Origin: Klebsormidium nitens
Taxonomy: Eukaryota > Streptophyta > Klebsormidiophyceae > Klebsormidiales > Klebsormidiaceae
DNA: 64,000 bases
Assembly: GCA_000708835.1 (NCBI GenBank)
Contig: DF236958.1
Span: forward strand, 185,006 to 249,005
Direction: 5' to 3'
A program made the position numbers and the translations under genes. The notes beneath the pieces are model-generated. The model saw nothing but the letters and a program-made list of their open reading frames with translations, was not told where the DNA came from and ran no database searches. Shown in pieces: positions 1 to 12,607 of this stretch (position 1 is its first letter; each line of letters begins with the position of its first letter).

Positions 1-1748
1 CAGGTGTACACGCAGCAGGCATACATGCGGCCACTCGGGGTGGCGTCCATCCTGGTGGGCATCGACGACGAGGACGGCCCGCGGCTTTACAAGGTCGACC
101 CCGCCGGTTTCTATGTCGGATACAAGGTACGCGCCTGTAAAATCTAGGTCTTTTTGGCCCTGGAATACATTGACACGGTTCAATTCATGTTCTTCTTTGT
201 CTGACTTTCAGTTGGGACCGGCCCCCCTTCCACCATCTTTTTTTGGGACAGGTAGGAGCAGGCATTACTCGTCGTTTCTGTTCTGCTTTCAGTTGGCGCT
301 ATGATCGATGGCAAAGTCCACCGGGGGCCAGTTTCGTAGGTCTTGGTCTGGTGCATAGAAAGATCAACTTGACTGCTTCCACATTGCCAAGCAACAAAGC
401 GTGTTAGGATGTGGTTGGATCGTGCTAACGTTTTCTCTTGGTTGCTCAAGTCGTCCTTGCCGAGGCCTTTTGTATCTCAATCACACTTCACGATCGTCCA
501 AGTGGCAGAACCGCCCGATCTGGGTCAATTGTTGCACCGTCCCAACCCTGGGGGCCACTGAGACATTGGATTCTGGAGGTGGGAAACCTGCTCCAGGCAG
601 CAGCGGGGGTAATATTATGTGATTAAGGGAACCCTTCGGAAAGATGTTCGACTGGAATCAAAGCCCGCCATAGAGTTCTCGGCCTCCTCTCAATGCCTCG
701 TCCGTGACATTGCAGGCAACTAGCGCTGGCGTAAAGGACCAAGAGGCTGTCAACTTCCTGGAAAAGAAGCTCAAGAACAACCCGCAGTTCTCATACGACG
801 AGACGGTACAGGTGAGGAGTTGCTCCCAACGCCCATTGCAGACCTATCTTATTGGGGAGCGTTCCTTTTACTACAATGACGCATGTTGCTTCCAGTTTTG
901 CAAAACAGCATGTGAATCTTCCTATCCAAGGCTTCGTGACTTTCTTCGAGGACAAGTTTGGTGTAATTTCAGTCCGTATTGGTCATTTTGGTGCGCCACG
1001 ATCTGGTGAACGCTATTTTTGAGGCAACATCATTTTGATATGTGCCGTCTTGCAGACGGCGATCTCCGCGTTGCAATCAATACTGTCCGAGGATTTCAAG
1101 GCGAACGAGATCGAGGTGAGGCGTCGCTTGTACATCTGCTCTTCAGTCAGAGTGCTGCATGGACTGGCTCGTTCTCGTTGTTTGTAGTAGTTTCATGCAT
1201 ACGAAGCCTTTTCATGCTTTTCAGCTGATTGTTTATTTCCAAGGAAGCTATCTCCGTCCGCACGACTTGCATACACGAAGCGAAGTCAGGGAATCTGGTA
1301 AATGCTAACCTGTCGTTGCATCAGTATCTCGTTGCACTCGCCACAGATTCAAGCCTTTTATTCAACGTCGTTGTATGGTTGGTTTTGGTCGTGCTTATTC
1401 CATGCTTTCATGTTTTGCGTCGCTAGTTAGGATTGTTGTGTCACTAGTAATGCAGGCTGCAGTGGAGTCGTGGTGGCTGATGGGCCCCTCCTGTTCTGCT
1501 TGAATTTCGAGACTTGTACTGCTGTCCTTGAAGCACAGCTATGCTGCTTACCGCTCGCAAAAAAGGCCAACTTTTGGACGGGAGCATTGTTACATCTCGA
1601 AGTGCTGCGAGGCCTTAGCCCGGTATCTGACTTGCAACTTATGTGCTCCCAGGTCGGTGTGGTCAAGAGCGAAGGTGATCGGGCGTTCCGGGTGCTGCCC
1701 GCTTCTGAAGTAGAGGAGCATCTCACAGCAATCAGCGAAAGAGACTGA
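1..1748 (+). CDS. PAA: 20S proteasome subunit alpha type-6, 3' part (plant PAA)
   Basis: Four exons are seen: 1-126, 716-811, 1056-1115 and 1653-1748, all with GT-AG introns and consistent phase; the 5' part lies outside the window. The product is the C-terminal half of an alpha subunit of the 20S proteasome core, part of the outer ring that gates entry of unfolded substrates. Typical alpha-6 stretches are visible: [12 protein letters not shown] in the first exon, [15 protein letters not shown] across the first junction, INFLEKK-like [13 protein letters not shown] in the second, and the C-terminal [11 protein letters not shown] followed by TGA at 1746-1748, which matches the usual plant terminus. 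Alpha subunits have no protease active site. No breaks are seen. Identification is from remembered family sequence. Confidence 0.95.
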
Positions 1749-3166
1749 GCTTTGAAAATGATTAGATTGGTGATAATTTCTACGGAACCAGGCTTGCGGT
1801 CTTGCGGTATGTATAACATGGCTACATGTCCACTGTAAGCGTTTCTTTCTTCTGCTCCAGCCTGTTGGTCTGTAGACTTCCCGACCATTGCTACCGTTCG
1901 GAGTCGAACATACATGGCATGAACACTGAAGCAGCGAAATCTAGTGGCGGTTTCATTTGTGGTGGTCTGTTCACCTGTGCGGAAAAGGTCGATCCATTGG
2001 TTGATGCATATTCTATGAACATTGCAGCTTTGAATTGGTATGCTGGTTTTTCAGCTTTTTCTGCATCGACTGGGCCAGGAATTAGTAGCACATATCATTC
2101 TGAGTTTCAGAGCTAGAGCAGGTTAATTATTGCGCAATCAGATTGCATGCACTCTGTTGGACTGACATGGGCCATTTGCATCTAGTAGTACTATTAGTCG
2201 ACGTTTGGACCAGCGGGCCAACCCGCCACCGCGACGAGGAGAGCCGGTCGTGTCCTGCGCATGATTCAATGCGAAGGACGAGCCGGCAATATAGTCGGAA
2301 GATTGACATGTACTTACATATTTTAGTTGTACGTGCGCTTGGTCAGGTTATTAGTGAGCGCGGCAGCCAAAATAAAGATTCCGTCCATGTGCGCGCAGCT
2401 GTCTGCAGCATTGGCTGATCAGCCTGATGTCAATGGCCATGCCAGCCGCCAACGTGCACATTTAAAAGAGCGCGATTTCCAACTGCCGGAAGCGAGTAAT
2501 CGACGGTTCGTATCAGCCGTTCCAGCACTGCCTGCGGTTTCGCTGCTGCCATGTGGCACTGCTTCACTTGAGGCGCCATGTGGCGCGATGAGAAGTGGTC
2601 AGCTAGTACCGGATTTTAAGGAGGGACCTGTCACCTTGCTGCTAGCGCTGCATTGCATCATGCATGGTGTCAAAACCAGGCTACCGAATCCATACATGCA
2701 GTTGGTTGCACTGTGCAGCGCAGCTTGGATCTCTTCTGAATCTGTTGGAAGTTGCGAGTGAAGAGAACCAAAGGGGTTTGGAGCTTCTCCACCACCTTCC
2801 GGACGCCATCAGGATAATCTTAGCGCTGAAACATCCAGTGAAAGATACCCCGCCCGTAAGATCTTAATGCTTCGTGCGCCTTGAAGTTGAAGTTTACAGC
2901 ATTGCCTTCACAGAGTGCATGCAGAGCTGGACTGCTCGTCTCTAAGTACTGTGAAGCCCTCCCTGAACATCGCTCTTTCCTGCTGCTGGATTTCTAGTGC
3001 TGGAGATTCCAGCACCCATTTGCCACTCCGTGGGGAGGTCTAAAGCCAGCATGCAGGACTGAAGTTGCAAGGTTACACAGCTGAATGTGGTGCAACAATA
3101 GGTCCTGAATCTTCTGACGGTTTCGCAAGAGCTCCTTCCACCCATCCTAGACAACCTCCAAGAATC
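1749..3166. other. Intergenic region after proteasome gene
   Basis: It holds the 3' UTR of the proteasome gene and the upstream part of the small membrane protein gene. Short frames exist on both strands but none has splice signals, family-like residues or coding bias that I can support. Confidence 0.5.
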
Positions 3167-3397
3167 ATGTCTGTCCCACTCATCTTCCCCCTGTGCTTTG
3201 AGTGCGGCAACACAGACAATCCCTGCCGCTGCAAGGTTGTCGGTCCTACTCTTGGGTTTATCATGTTCGTGGTATCAGGAATTGTGTGCTTCCCGGTAGG
3301 AGCGGTGGCCTGGTGCTGCAGTCATAAGACTGGGAACAAGGTGATGGCAGCGCCGCACAGCATCTGGATGGGGACAAAAAGCTGCATACCTCTCTAG
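3167..3397 (+). CDS. Small conserved plant membrane protein, 76 aa
   Basis: An intronless frame starting at ATG 3167, the first Met that leaves a family-like N-terminus, and ending TAG at 3395-3397. The product begins with IFPLCFECG, then NPCRCKVVGPTLGF, a hydrophobic segment (about residues 22-44) and a basic C-terminal tail ending in IPL. I recall a family of roughly 77-residue plant proteins of unknown function with the same CFECG...NPCRCK...VGPTLGF core and an IP ending; length and layout match. The CxxC and CxC cysteines could bind a metal, which is inference. It would sit in a membrane as a single-pass protein. It stands alone between the proteasome gene and a 2 kb gene-poor stretch. 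Function is not known. Confidence 0.75.
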   Translation: MSVPLIFPLCFECGNTDNPCRCKVVGPTLGFIMFVVSGIVCFPVGAVAWCCSHKTGNKVMAAPHSIWMGTKSCIPL

Positions 3398-5470
3398 CTG
3401 GGACTTCGGACAGAAGGTGAGATCTGCCATTGTTGACAGTCTCTTCATGCATTCCAGCTCGAAAGGTCTCGCTTCATTCGACCAGTATTTGCTGCATGGA
3501 GCAACAAGGCAGAGCATCAGTTGCATTACAGTGCTTTGATTGAATTTTCGGTTATGAGGAGCCTTCTTCAGTCAGGCAGTCAATGGCACAACTACCGCTT
3601 CTGTACGGACAATTATTGAGCGACAGCCTTCATGAATTGAGCCACAGCTTTCATGGGTAACATCTCAGGGCTTTCCTCTCAGTCAACAGACCAACTGCTT
3701 TGATTGTCGCTTGTATTTCCCAGATGGATTGGAAGTCCTACCACAAACTTCTGCATAGGAGTGTGCCCTCCATTGCTAGGTCTCATTGTGGAAAATCTAC
3801 GGATCATTGTTCGAACTAGGTCGCAGCGTCAGTGCAGGAAAGCTGAGCCAGGATCATAACCAGTCTTCAAACTAGCTCACGGCGTCTGTGCACGGAAACC
3901 TGTACCATAGTCTTATTGCAAATTACAATGAAACAATCGTGTAACACTGATCGCAGGTCTTAATATAGATATCTTCAAACTTCATTAACGTCCTCACGAT
4001 CGCCAAGTATTGCTTGTAGGTGGGGGTTCGTGGTTGGTTCTCGATTTTGATCGCAATGGTCGTGCGATCTGTACAAGGTGGAAACCAGGCGGTCATCCAT
4101 GTTCAACAAGCTATGCTACATTGTTGCCTGTCAGGGATCTCGAGTAGCATGCAGTGGAAAAAGCTGCAACATGAGTTTTACGTTCTTCTACACAATCATT
4201 TCAAAAGTTATCAAATATCGACAAATCAAGACTGTTCATAGTGTGTGCCAGTAAGCTGGGTGTAAGAAAGTCGTTCCGCTTTAGGCCCGCCAGCCAGCGA
4301 CATAGCCCTGATACCTACTTGAATTTAGCTTGTAGTTGACTGAGCCAGGAAGGATCTTGTACAAACTGGTTACAGAACCATGCGTTCAAGCGGCAAGCAC
4401 CTATATAATCCCATGGCCGCCGTACACTTCCATGAAAGCTGCCGGTAGTCTATAGCAGCATGAGGTCTGAACGCTTTCCCAAACAACCGTGACTGCAGGG
4501 ATCCATTAATTAAGGCATTTGAATTGTATTCCGTGTGATCGCCCCGCGCACACGAGGCTTGTAAGCAGAGCTGAACTCACACTATGAGTCTATCGAAAGG
4601 TAATGTCAGTGCCAGCCGGACCGCGAGTATACATGGCCGCATGTCTGGTCTCGGTGTATGTAGCTTGCATGATTTCAGGACGGTAGGCGATTGCATGCCT
4701 GCTCTAGCTAAACGCGTTGTGGGTATACCCTCACCGGGCCCACGTTCTGGTTCGAAGCCCATGAGAGCCATATCCGCATGCATGTTCGCCTGACTACTAG
4801 GCTAACGTCACACATGTGCAGATCGACTTTTGTATACGTGTGCAAACGATGAGATGCCCTATGCCTTTGATTCGCACGGGCTATAAGAGAAGTTCCATGA
4901 GACCACGGCGGCTTGTCATGACCACTATAGGTTAGCAATTTGACGTCATTGCAACGATAATAGATTGTACTCAATATAAGTTGGCAAAAATGCAATTAAG
5001 GTGTTTGCAAACGGTGCAGCTATGGTCAACCACACTGAATTGATCAACCACTACGTGCTCGCAATGTTAGTACCTGTTTACAGACGGCTTGCCGACCTTT
5101 GCCTGCGCCAAGTTTTAGATTGAGGCAGGTGGTACGTCAAAACCGTCCTTTGATCAGATCTAAAAGCTACAATATCGCACAACGCTACGCTAACTCCGCA
5201 AACAACAATCACACAAAACTCGTGATCTAACCTCTGTCTCTATCAGTTCACACACACACACCCCTCTGCAATCTTTAAAGCCTGCGTGGCCTGCCTATGT
5301 TACAGCAACACAAGCAAAGAATCATCACCTGTACAACACGAAATATCGACTGAGGTGCGACAGCGCCGCACTCAGAAGAAAAGGAATGTATGCTACAGCT
5401 AACAGTTATGCACTAACACACCACTCTCGCAATGGAAGCTCCTCGCAAGCAAAAACTAGATACGCCCATC
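3398..5470. other. Gene-poor stretch
   Basis: About 2 kb without a supportable gene. It should contain the 3' UTRs of the small membrane protein gene (+) and of PTOX (-), which converge here. A short CA tract lies near 5251-5264 and a TATA-like stretch near 4401. The frames at 4574-4793 on both strands look like chance. Confidence 0.45.
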
Positions 5471-8400
5471 TCAGCCTGACTCCTCGGTGAGGGTGGCTCT
5501 GATGCGATTGGGGCTGATTATTGGTTGACCGCCATCTTGGCAAGCGACCATTGTCTTCACATGCTCAAACTCGTCATCCTGCACGGGAAGCAGCGGAGGA
5601 GTCAGTTGCTTCTTACGCGTGGAGGGTTGGGTCTCCTGAAGATTCTGGGCAATACTTGGCATCCTTAGCAAACGCAGACAGAGAATCAGGAGCGGAAGTA
5701 ATCAGGCACGGCCTTCTTCTGTACCTAGTAGCAAGTTCTTTGCACGCTTCGCTGAGCTGTCCATATTTTCAATGCGGAGAAGAAAAGCGGATTCCAAGAA
5801 CTGATGGACCAATGCACCTTGACGATCGCGATCTGGATCCTTCAAAGTTGGGTATATTTCAATCGTGTTTGCGGGCCGACTTTAGTTCAAGCTCCACGCA
5901 TCGAGGTTTTTGTTAAGGAGGAGATCGACCTCTGTCAATCGCCCGAGGTGAACTCCCTTGCTGTTCAACGACTCACAGCTACTTAATAAACCCGCGAAAG
6001 ATAATAACAGCTGCAACGGGCCCTATACTTCTGTGGAGGCCCGGTGATCAATCCGACACGGAAACGTGCGGATCTGTCGCGCCAAGATCCTTCCACCGTA
6101 TGGTAATTTCCGGTTCCAGAACTTGGGCGGACGATGATCATAGAGAAGTTAAAAGGAGAAGCCTGATCCGGGCGGACGAGGTGCCTTACCCGGATGTTGC
6201 AGAACACGTCGTATAGATTGTCCACTTTGGGTCGCCGGGTGGCTGGTCGGCGGCTGGTCTGGAACTCGTCAAACCTGAAAATGACGAATGGAGGACAGAA
6301 TGAGTGACGTCGATTGAGTAGAAATGTAGAAACTCAATATACTCCAATAATAACGGGGCTAACGTATTCAAAGCTATTGCATACACAGGCGGGTCGGACA
6401 CGGGAGAAACGCCTTTGCTGGGCGCCTGGACTTCTACGTCGGGGGTGGCGAAGTCAGCAGATGATCGTCGATCCACAGAAATTACGTTTTTCGAGACTGC
6501 CATTCAAGACCAACTGTGAGTCTACTACTGTTTGCGCAGAAATGGCCAGGGAGAACAAGCCGAGTACATCTCCTCGCCTCCTTACGGATTACAAGAAACG
6601 AAACCATACGGGAATACGAGAAACGAACCGTTTCAAACTTGGTCTGTTATCAGCAAGATAAATTCCTCCACTCGAAGAAAGAAAAAGCTCTCTGTGACTC
6701 GGAAAGGATCAACCACCGTCGCTTCCGGTCAAAACGCATTGCGCTCACATGTAGAGGTCCTCGCCCCGGTAGTACTCGACGGCGACTGGTGACGGCGGAA
6801 GTGACATCAGCAGCTCCTTGTTGGCCTCAGCAAACTCCTCATATGTATCAACTGCACAGACCATAGGGGGTTCAGCAGAGTTGCGAACTTGGACGGGGTC
6901 GAACTTTCCGGGGGATGTCGAGATTGGGAAAAAGGCGGCGGCAGTGCCCTGCGTTATACTTAGCCCGAAACATTTGATGAGAAACAGTTGATGGTAAACC
7001 TGCATTCAAAACGGGTCCTCAGGGCTGACCATCCGTTCAACTGCTGAAAGCCCGCATACCAAGCAACCGTCCTTAGCTTCAAGGAGGAGACAGACGGGAA
7101 TTGGAAAAGGGTCTTGTTCCCGCAAGGGGGCAGAGGGGCGGGTTTGGATGATCGCGCCTACCTGCGTGGAACTCAATGAGCTCAGAAAAGTTGTAGGCCA
7201 CCTTGGGCGAGACCAGGAAGAGGAAGTTTAGGATCTGCAAACAGAGAAGGCAAAGAACCCATCATGGATTGCTAGCCCACTCTTTTGTCCACATCACGAA
7301 GAAGCAGGGGGCGGTCTGCTTTTCACGGACCCTATTTGTCATGTCAACGGTCAGATATCAAGGGAGCCCGTTTGTACAGGCGCAAGCCTTGCTGAATCGA
7401 GGCACTTTCTACAACGGGGGGACAGTGCGCAGTTTTTAAAGAGAGTTGGCCGAGGTTAAGGACGTTTGCGATGCGTACCCAGTAGTAGAAGAACGCCGCG
7501 TGCTGTCCAAAGAACCTGGAAAGGGACAACGGAGGGAGTTTTGGACCAGCACGGGGAGACACGGATCCTGCGAGCGCATGGGTTCGAGAACCTTATGCCA
7601 GTGGAAAACACGGGCTGATAACTTTTGTTACGTTCCTTAGCCTTGTTGGGATTGGACATGCGATGTACACACCCAGGCCGTGTTCCGACAAGGTAGAGCA
7701 GGCTTCAACGTGCGGCTTCACAGAAGATTGTCTGCGGTCAGTATCCAACGGTTCCTGGTGATAACAGAACCCCAAAGAACTTGTTCAGAGTTGTCGACCG
7801 GTAGAGACCAACGAAACATCCTGGACGGCTGGAAGCAGCATTAAGATCACAGTACACAATTACTCCGTGACTCTTTGACGGAGATACTCTCGTCGTAGCA
7901 TCGTAGGCAGTTCCGCTTGGCTCACCGGTCCACCCATTGGTTGTCTCCGCCCAGGCTCTCCATGATCTTGAGATGGTGCATCTCGTTCCACTCCTCTGCA
8001 AAGTGTACCTTGCGCACCTCTGCGCCCACGCGCCACCTACACAACATCACAATAGGAATCGGCGTACAGTTTCGTTTCTTCGTTGCAGTACAAATGGAAT
8101 AGTGAATTGGCTTCAAGGGCTCCTCCTTTGAATGTTTTCCGAGGAGTTCAAATGGCGATTCGAAATCGGTTTTGGGATTGTTTCTTCTTTGAGTGTTCTC
8201 CGATGAGTGTTCTCCGAGAATCTCAAAATCGAGAGCCCTGGCCTCTCAGAAAGCATGTGTGCTTACAGCTAATCCATGCGTTCGACTTAAACGCAGATTT
8301 CCCGCTTGCAAGCGAGAGCACGTCAGTTTCAATCGCAGCAGACTGGATGCTGCATTCAGGCAGTCCAGGTTCCTCAGGCGTCACGGTCCTCAGAAAGCAC

Positions 8401-11293
8401 TTGTTTTGCTGAAGCTCGGACGATGCAACGAGGCTTTTATTATTTGGAGTGCGTTGGCGTCCATGCGAATGGCCAGGCCACATGCGCAACTGGGGGGATT
8501 GGAAAGAGTGGTAATGAACGTCAGCTGAGCTGCCTCACCAGCCGAGAGTCTCGTAGAGGTGCAGCATGCTGATGTAGCTGAAGTAGGGCATGCGCGCCAC
8601 TGTCTCGAGGAACCAGAAGCGCTGGATGGGCCGCCCGTTGAAGATGACGTCAAGTATCTGGAGAGCATGAGAAACGGGCTCAGCTCTTGGTGTTAGAGCC
8701 ATCGCAGTTTTACAGCCGTCTCCTGAAATGTCCTCCGTTGAGACTGGCTTCTTCCCTATAAGTTCCGTTCAGCACAACGACCTGTCCTTACAGCTTTTGC
8801 GGCAACCAAACGCATTGGAACGGCAAATTGTTCCTCAGCCGCCACTAAGAACCCAACGCTAAGCCCGGAGTAAGCCCTGTACCCAATCATGATGCACATA
8901 ACAAACAAAAGACTAAAGCAACGGCTAGATCTGTCACACGACGACCAATTTTCTCGTGCCCGGCCAAATAGGTTATACAACGACCAGATAGCTTACCAGG
9001 CATAGGAAGTAGTATGGCCCAAGGATATACCAGGGCGCCTCGACAGCGGGTCGGCTCCTCTCGCGCTCCCACACCTTGTCGTTGCTCAGCTTCAGCTGGC
9101 TCAACTTCTTGCGCAGCTCGTCCATCTCGGCATTCCCGGCCTGTCCAAAAAACAAGATTCAATCAGAGAACAATCTGCTTCTTCGACGAGAGTTGACCGG
9201 AGCATTACCAGCCTGTCATAATGACGATTTCGAGCAGTGCGAATGTTCCTCGAGTTCATAGAACTCTTTCTCGTCGCTTGTGACGTGGCAATTGTGTCTC
9301 TTACCTTGCAAACGAGAAAGAAATGAAAACACTAGGTTCAATTGGGCCCACATGTTACCTTCGCTGTCGAGATCTTGAGCTCCAACTTATATAAAGTCTG
9401 GGTGCTTGCGTCAGTAACGGTTTCTTGCCGTATCTCGGAGCCTTTTTTAAACTTCCGTTGCACTTTTCCTTTCTGAATGATTCCATCATCACTCCCTTTG
9501 TCGTACTTCGTCCTAGCTAGCTTGAGTTTCAAACGGTCGAACGACCTCCTCAAAAGTCCAATTTGATTTCGAGAGGAGTTTAGGACAGAAGCTGCCCGAG
9601 TTTCCTTTTGATCAAAGTGGTGAGATGAAAGATGCGGATTACAGTGTATGGTTCATGGCAGACGCTCTGGAGATTCGGATTGAATCGACGCTGACTTCAT
9701 TCAGGTTCCCAGACCAGACCGAGATTGATGAGCTGCATAAAACTCTGAGCCAGCTGAAGCTGAACAACATGCGAAACTTCAACGATACTCACACAAGGAC
9801 GAGTTGAAGTAGCAGAAAGAGAAACGAAGGATGTTTCGGATTGTCTAAGAGTTTCTTTCTCGATCAGGCCGATAATACCAAGATGGACGAGCCACAGACC
9901 AAAGTTGAGCTGGCAGGTGTCTTTCCACAAACACAAATGTGAGGCTTGCAATACGAAAACTAGGACTTCCAAAATACTAAGGCCAACACTTTGTGCATGC
10001 TGAACAAGCTGAAAACTACATTAGAGGGAGCTTCACTCACCGGCCCCTCGATTGTCAGCTTGGCATACAGTCCCGTTTTGGTGAGTACTCTGTCAAGAAT
10101 CCTGGCTTGGTCCAGCAAGAACCGTCCCACATAAGCTAGGGCCAGTGCCACAGGACCCCTGTCAATGTCGTCTTCCTCAGGGTTGCTCAGCTGGGTGAAC
10201 CGCACGTTCCTTCTGAGAGCCTGCAGGCAGTGAGAAGAACCTGCTTTGAGGAGCTGTGAACCGTCCCGGTTCGCAATGGGGCAAGCTTCAAAACGTATTG
10301 ACTCCATATTCTCGCAGAATCACTGCCAAGCTGGTCGACCATAGATGAAAGGCCGTCTGAAAGAGTCATTGAAAGTACTTGATCGTTTGAGGAGCCGACA
10401 TGAGACACATTCTGTTCGGAAAGTGCAGGTTCAAAGAACCAATCTGGCAGTATCACGCAAGGCCTGGTCTGAAGTGGTTCAACAGCGAGTGCAGAAGATC
10501 AGCACATGGTTGCGCATGATACCTTTGCTCGTTTGGAAACAGCTGTTTAACCTCGATGGCAAATCAACAGGACTAAGAAACAATCAATGCAAACAGGGCA
10601 CTCAAACACAGTTCGATGAGGAAAACAAAGAAGAAGAACCATGCTCACCTTCCACTCCCTGGCAAAGTTTGTCAGCGCAAGGTCGATAACATTGCCTGGG
10701 ACTGACGTTCCACTGGCAAGGAAAGTCGCCTGGAAGCCATAGTCAAATGCAAGCACTTCCTGGCCCCGAATCTTCTTGATCTTCCCTTGCTCAGATGGAA
10801 GAGTTGTGACAGCAATAGAAGCAGGCTCCTTTCCGGCCTCGGCAACAAACCCATCGGGTCCAATGGAGATCTCCTCATCTGCCTCGCTCTTGTCTTTGCT
10901 GTCCCAATGGGGGTCAGCCTTCTTTGCTGAGAAAGTCTCCTTGAAGTCAGGCTTCTCGGCTTCATCAATAACTGCCTTCTTCTCTGACTCTGAGGCAGTT
11001 TCTTTGTCCTTGAGGACCGGCGACACCTCAGCAGCGATGCGCGCCTTGCTGCCCCTCCGCAGTGCAGACTGTTTACTCTGCTTCGTTCCAAAGAGAGAGA
11101 CCGCGCTTGTGAGTGCGTGCAGACTCGTGCAGCTTTGCACGCAGGCAAGTGAGGAGCTTGATTGCAGGCTGGCTTGGCAGCCGAAAGCTGCTGAAGTTGT
11201 GCTCCTCCTTGTAATGCCAACGTTGCTTCCAAACCCTAATCTGCTGAAAGTTGGAACAGCGGCCGCAGAAGCCATCTTGACAGCAAGCACCAT
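5471..11293 (-). CDS. PTOX: Plastid terminal oxidase (algal-type PTOX, alternative oxidase family)
   Basis: Ten exons: 11293-10649, 10220-10041, 9140-8997, 8657-8539, 8036-7926, 7515-7479, 7234-7162, 6851-6749, 6274-6190 and 5578-5471; all junctions are GT-AG and in phase, giving 534 aa. The enzyme oxidises plastoquinol and reduces oxygen to water at a di-iron centre in plastid membranes. The ligand motifs are visible: LETVAR (about residue 341), EEWNEMHH (E381, H384), SELIEFHA, and DDEFEHV near the end. The [10 protein letters not shown] form of the last motif is typical of algal and cyanobacterial PTOX. The N-terminus is Ser/Ala/Arg-rich like a plastid transit peptide; ATG 11293 is the first in-frame Met and 11275 (MASAAAV, good context) is an alternative. 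Before the oxidase domain there are about 320 residues, far more than in land-plant PTOX. Head to head with the tyrosyl-tRNA synthetase gene. Confidence 0.94.
9338..9920. repeat. Degenerate copies of a PTOX exon in its own upstream intron
   Basis: The intron before the exon 9140-8997 carries imperfect copies of that exon's start. On the + strand (inverted relative to the gene) one copy at about 9706-9770 shares GAGCCAGCTGAAGCTGA and most flanking bases; translated it reads [16 protein letters not shown] against [16 protein letters not shown] in the real exon. A weaker + strand copy lies at about 9868-9915 (AAGATGGACGAG). Weaker same-strand matches lie near 9360-9400 and 9495-9545. The inverted copies could pair with the exon in the pre-mRNA. 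Confidence 0.55.
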
Positions 11294-11699
11294 GCCTGCA
11301 ACTGCACAAGACCTCTTCCCCTCAGCTGTCAAAGATTGGAAGCCCTAGGATCCTTGCAAAGACAAGCTCTGCCAGCAGCTGCCTGCTGGAAGCTGGCGCC
11401 TTCTTCTCGGGGCCGCGGCAGCTGAGCTTTTCACCTTCAGGGCTTTAAGAATTGAGCTGAACAGTGAAATGCGTGGCATATGACAGATCTCCAATGGCAA
11501 CTCTTGGAGATGAGGCAGGTACATACCAGGGTACGTTCTACAGCTGCCGGTACGTAACCGGAGACTCACTGTCTGACGTGCTACTAAGTGTCCAGCGTGG
11601 CAAGTTAAGTTAGAACTTTCAAACCAGAAGAATGGCACAGAGTCGCATGGACTGACACGTCGGACGATACGCAGTGCTTATGCACAACTACCGTCGCAA
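11294..11699. promoter_or_regulatory. 5' flank of PTOX, part of divergent promoter
   Basis: This lies between the PTOX start and the inverted-repeat element. PTOX (-) and the tyrosyl-tRNA synthetase gene (+, ATG 12608) diverge from here. No convincing TATA box or motif was identified; the assignment rests on gene orientation only. Confidence 0.35.
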
Positions 11700-12440
11700 T
11701 CCCGTGGGGATAGTCGCAACCCAGGCCGATTGAAATCCAGGCCCGAATTCTTCGGGCGATCCAGGTGGTTCAGAGTTGGGGCCAAAATTTAGGGTTTGAC
11801 GTGTGTTTGAAACTTTCGTCAGTGTCGCCTGAGCCAGCCTCCCGACTAGTCCGGGGCCGGACATCCACATACGCCTTCGCAAACCGAGTGCAGCTGCTCT
11901 GGGCAGACTTGCCCTTGTATTTACAGCTTATGAGAGGAATTTTAATTACCGCGGAATGTGACTGTTACTGCTACTGTTACTGTTACTGCTACTGTGACTG
12001 TGACTGTGACTGTGACTGTAACTGTACCGGTATTAGTGTAACTGTTGGAAGTTTAATTTCTGTGCCCTGTGGTTAGCTACGTAAGTAGTTCAGTGTGGTT
12101 GTAGCTGTAACTGTAAATGTAACTGTAACTGTATCCGTCACTGTGTCACTGTGACTGTGACTAGGTTACTGTAACTGTAACTGTAACCGTGGTCCTTAAT
12201 TTTGTAACTGTGCTTGTCAGGCCTGCTTATAGCTGCAGCGGTCAGCCGCCCGGTTATATGTTTGAGGCGACCGGTCGTACGGGCCCGAGTCTGGCCCAAG
12301 GGGCAGGGTAAAACCAGGCTGTGACCAGTAACCAGGGGTGTCAGGGTGTTAACCCGTAAAAAGTATAAACGGCCTGGATCGTCCGGCCTGGATCGGCCTG
12401 GATTTCAATCGGCCTGGATTGCTACTATCCCCCGTGACGT
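11700..12440. mobile_element. Non-autonomous inverted-repeat (foldback/MITE-like) element
   Basis: The two ends are inverted repeats of about 65 bases: left end at about 11704-11766, right end at about 12371-12438, sharing for example CCAGGCCGATTGAAATCCAG and a terminal GGGGATAGT. The right end carries four GGCCTGGAT units. The inside (11959-12027 and 12104-12190) is a tract of ACTGTN hexamers. No coding sequence. A 3-bp CGT occurs outside both ends and may be a target duplication, but this is too short to trust. It lies in the PTOX/TyrRS divergent promoter. Confidence 0.6.
11959..12190. repeat. ACTGTN hexamer microsatellite (two blocks)
   Basis: Imperfect hexamers of the form ACTGT(G/T/A) run at 11959-12027 and 12104-12190, separated by about 75 bases without the repeat. 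They are internal to the inverted-repeat element. The frame across them reads alternating Cys with Tyr/Asp and is not a gene. Confidence 0.8.
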
Positions 12441-12607
12441 CTTGCAAATGGTAGCACACTGCTCTTCAACTAAAAGTTCTGGCTCTTCTGCATTGGCTCT
12501 CGTTGATTGTGAAAAAGCGTTGTTTGCTGACTCCAGTCAGTAAATCTTTTTATGTATCTAAGGGCTCTTCAGCAGCTTCACGTCCTCCAAAGAGCACATC
12601 AAGTACG

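Noticed and set aside
4745-4775. GGTTCGAAGCC resembling a tRNA T-arm
   Set aside because: The flanking bases do not pair as a T-stem, and no acceptor or anticodon arm could be drawn.
11765-12076. Frame with alternating Cys/Tyr/Asp residues
   Set aside because: It is a translation of the ACTGTN hexamer tract inside an inverted-repeat element.
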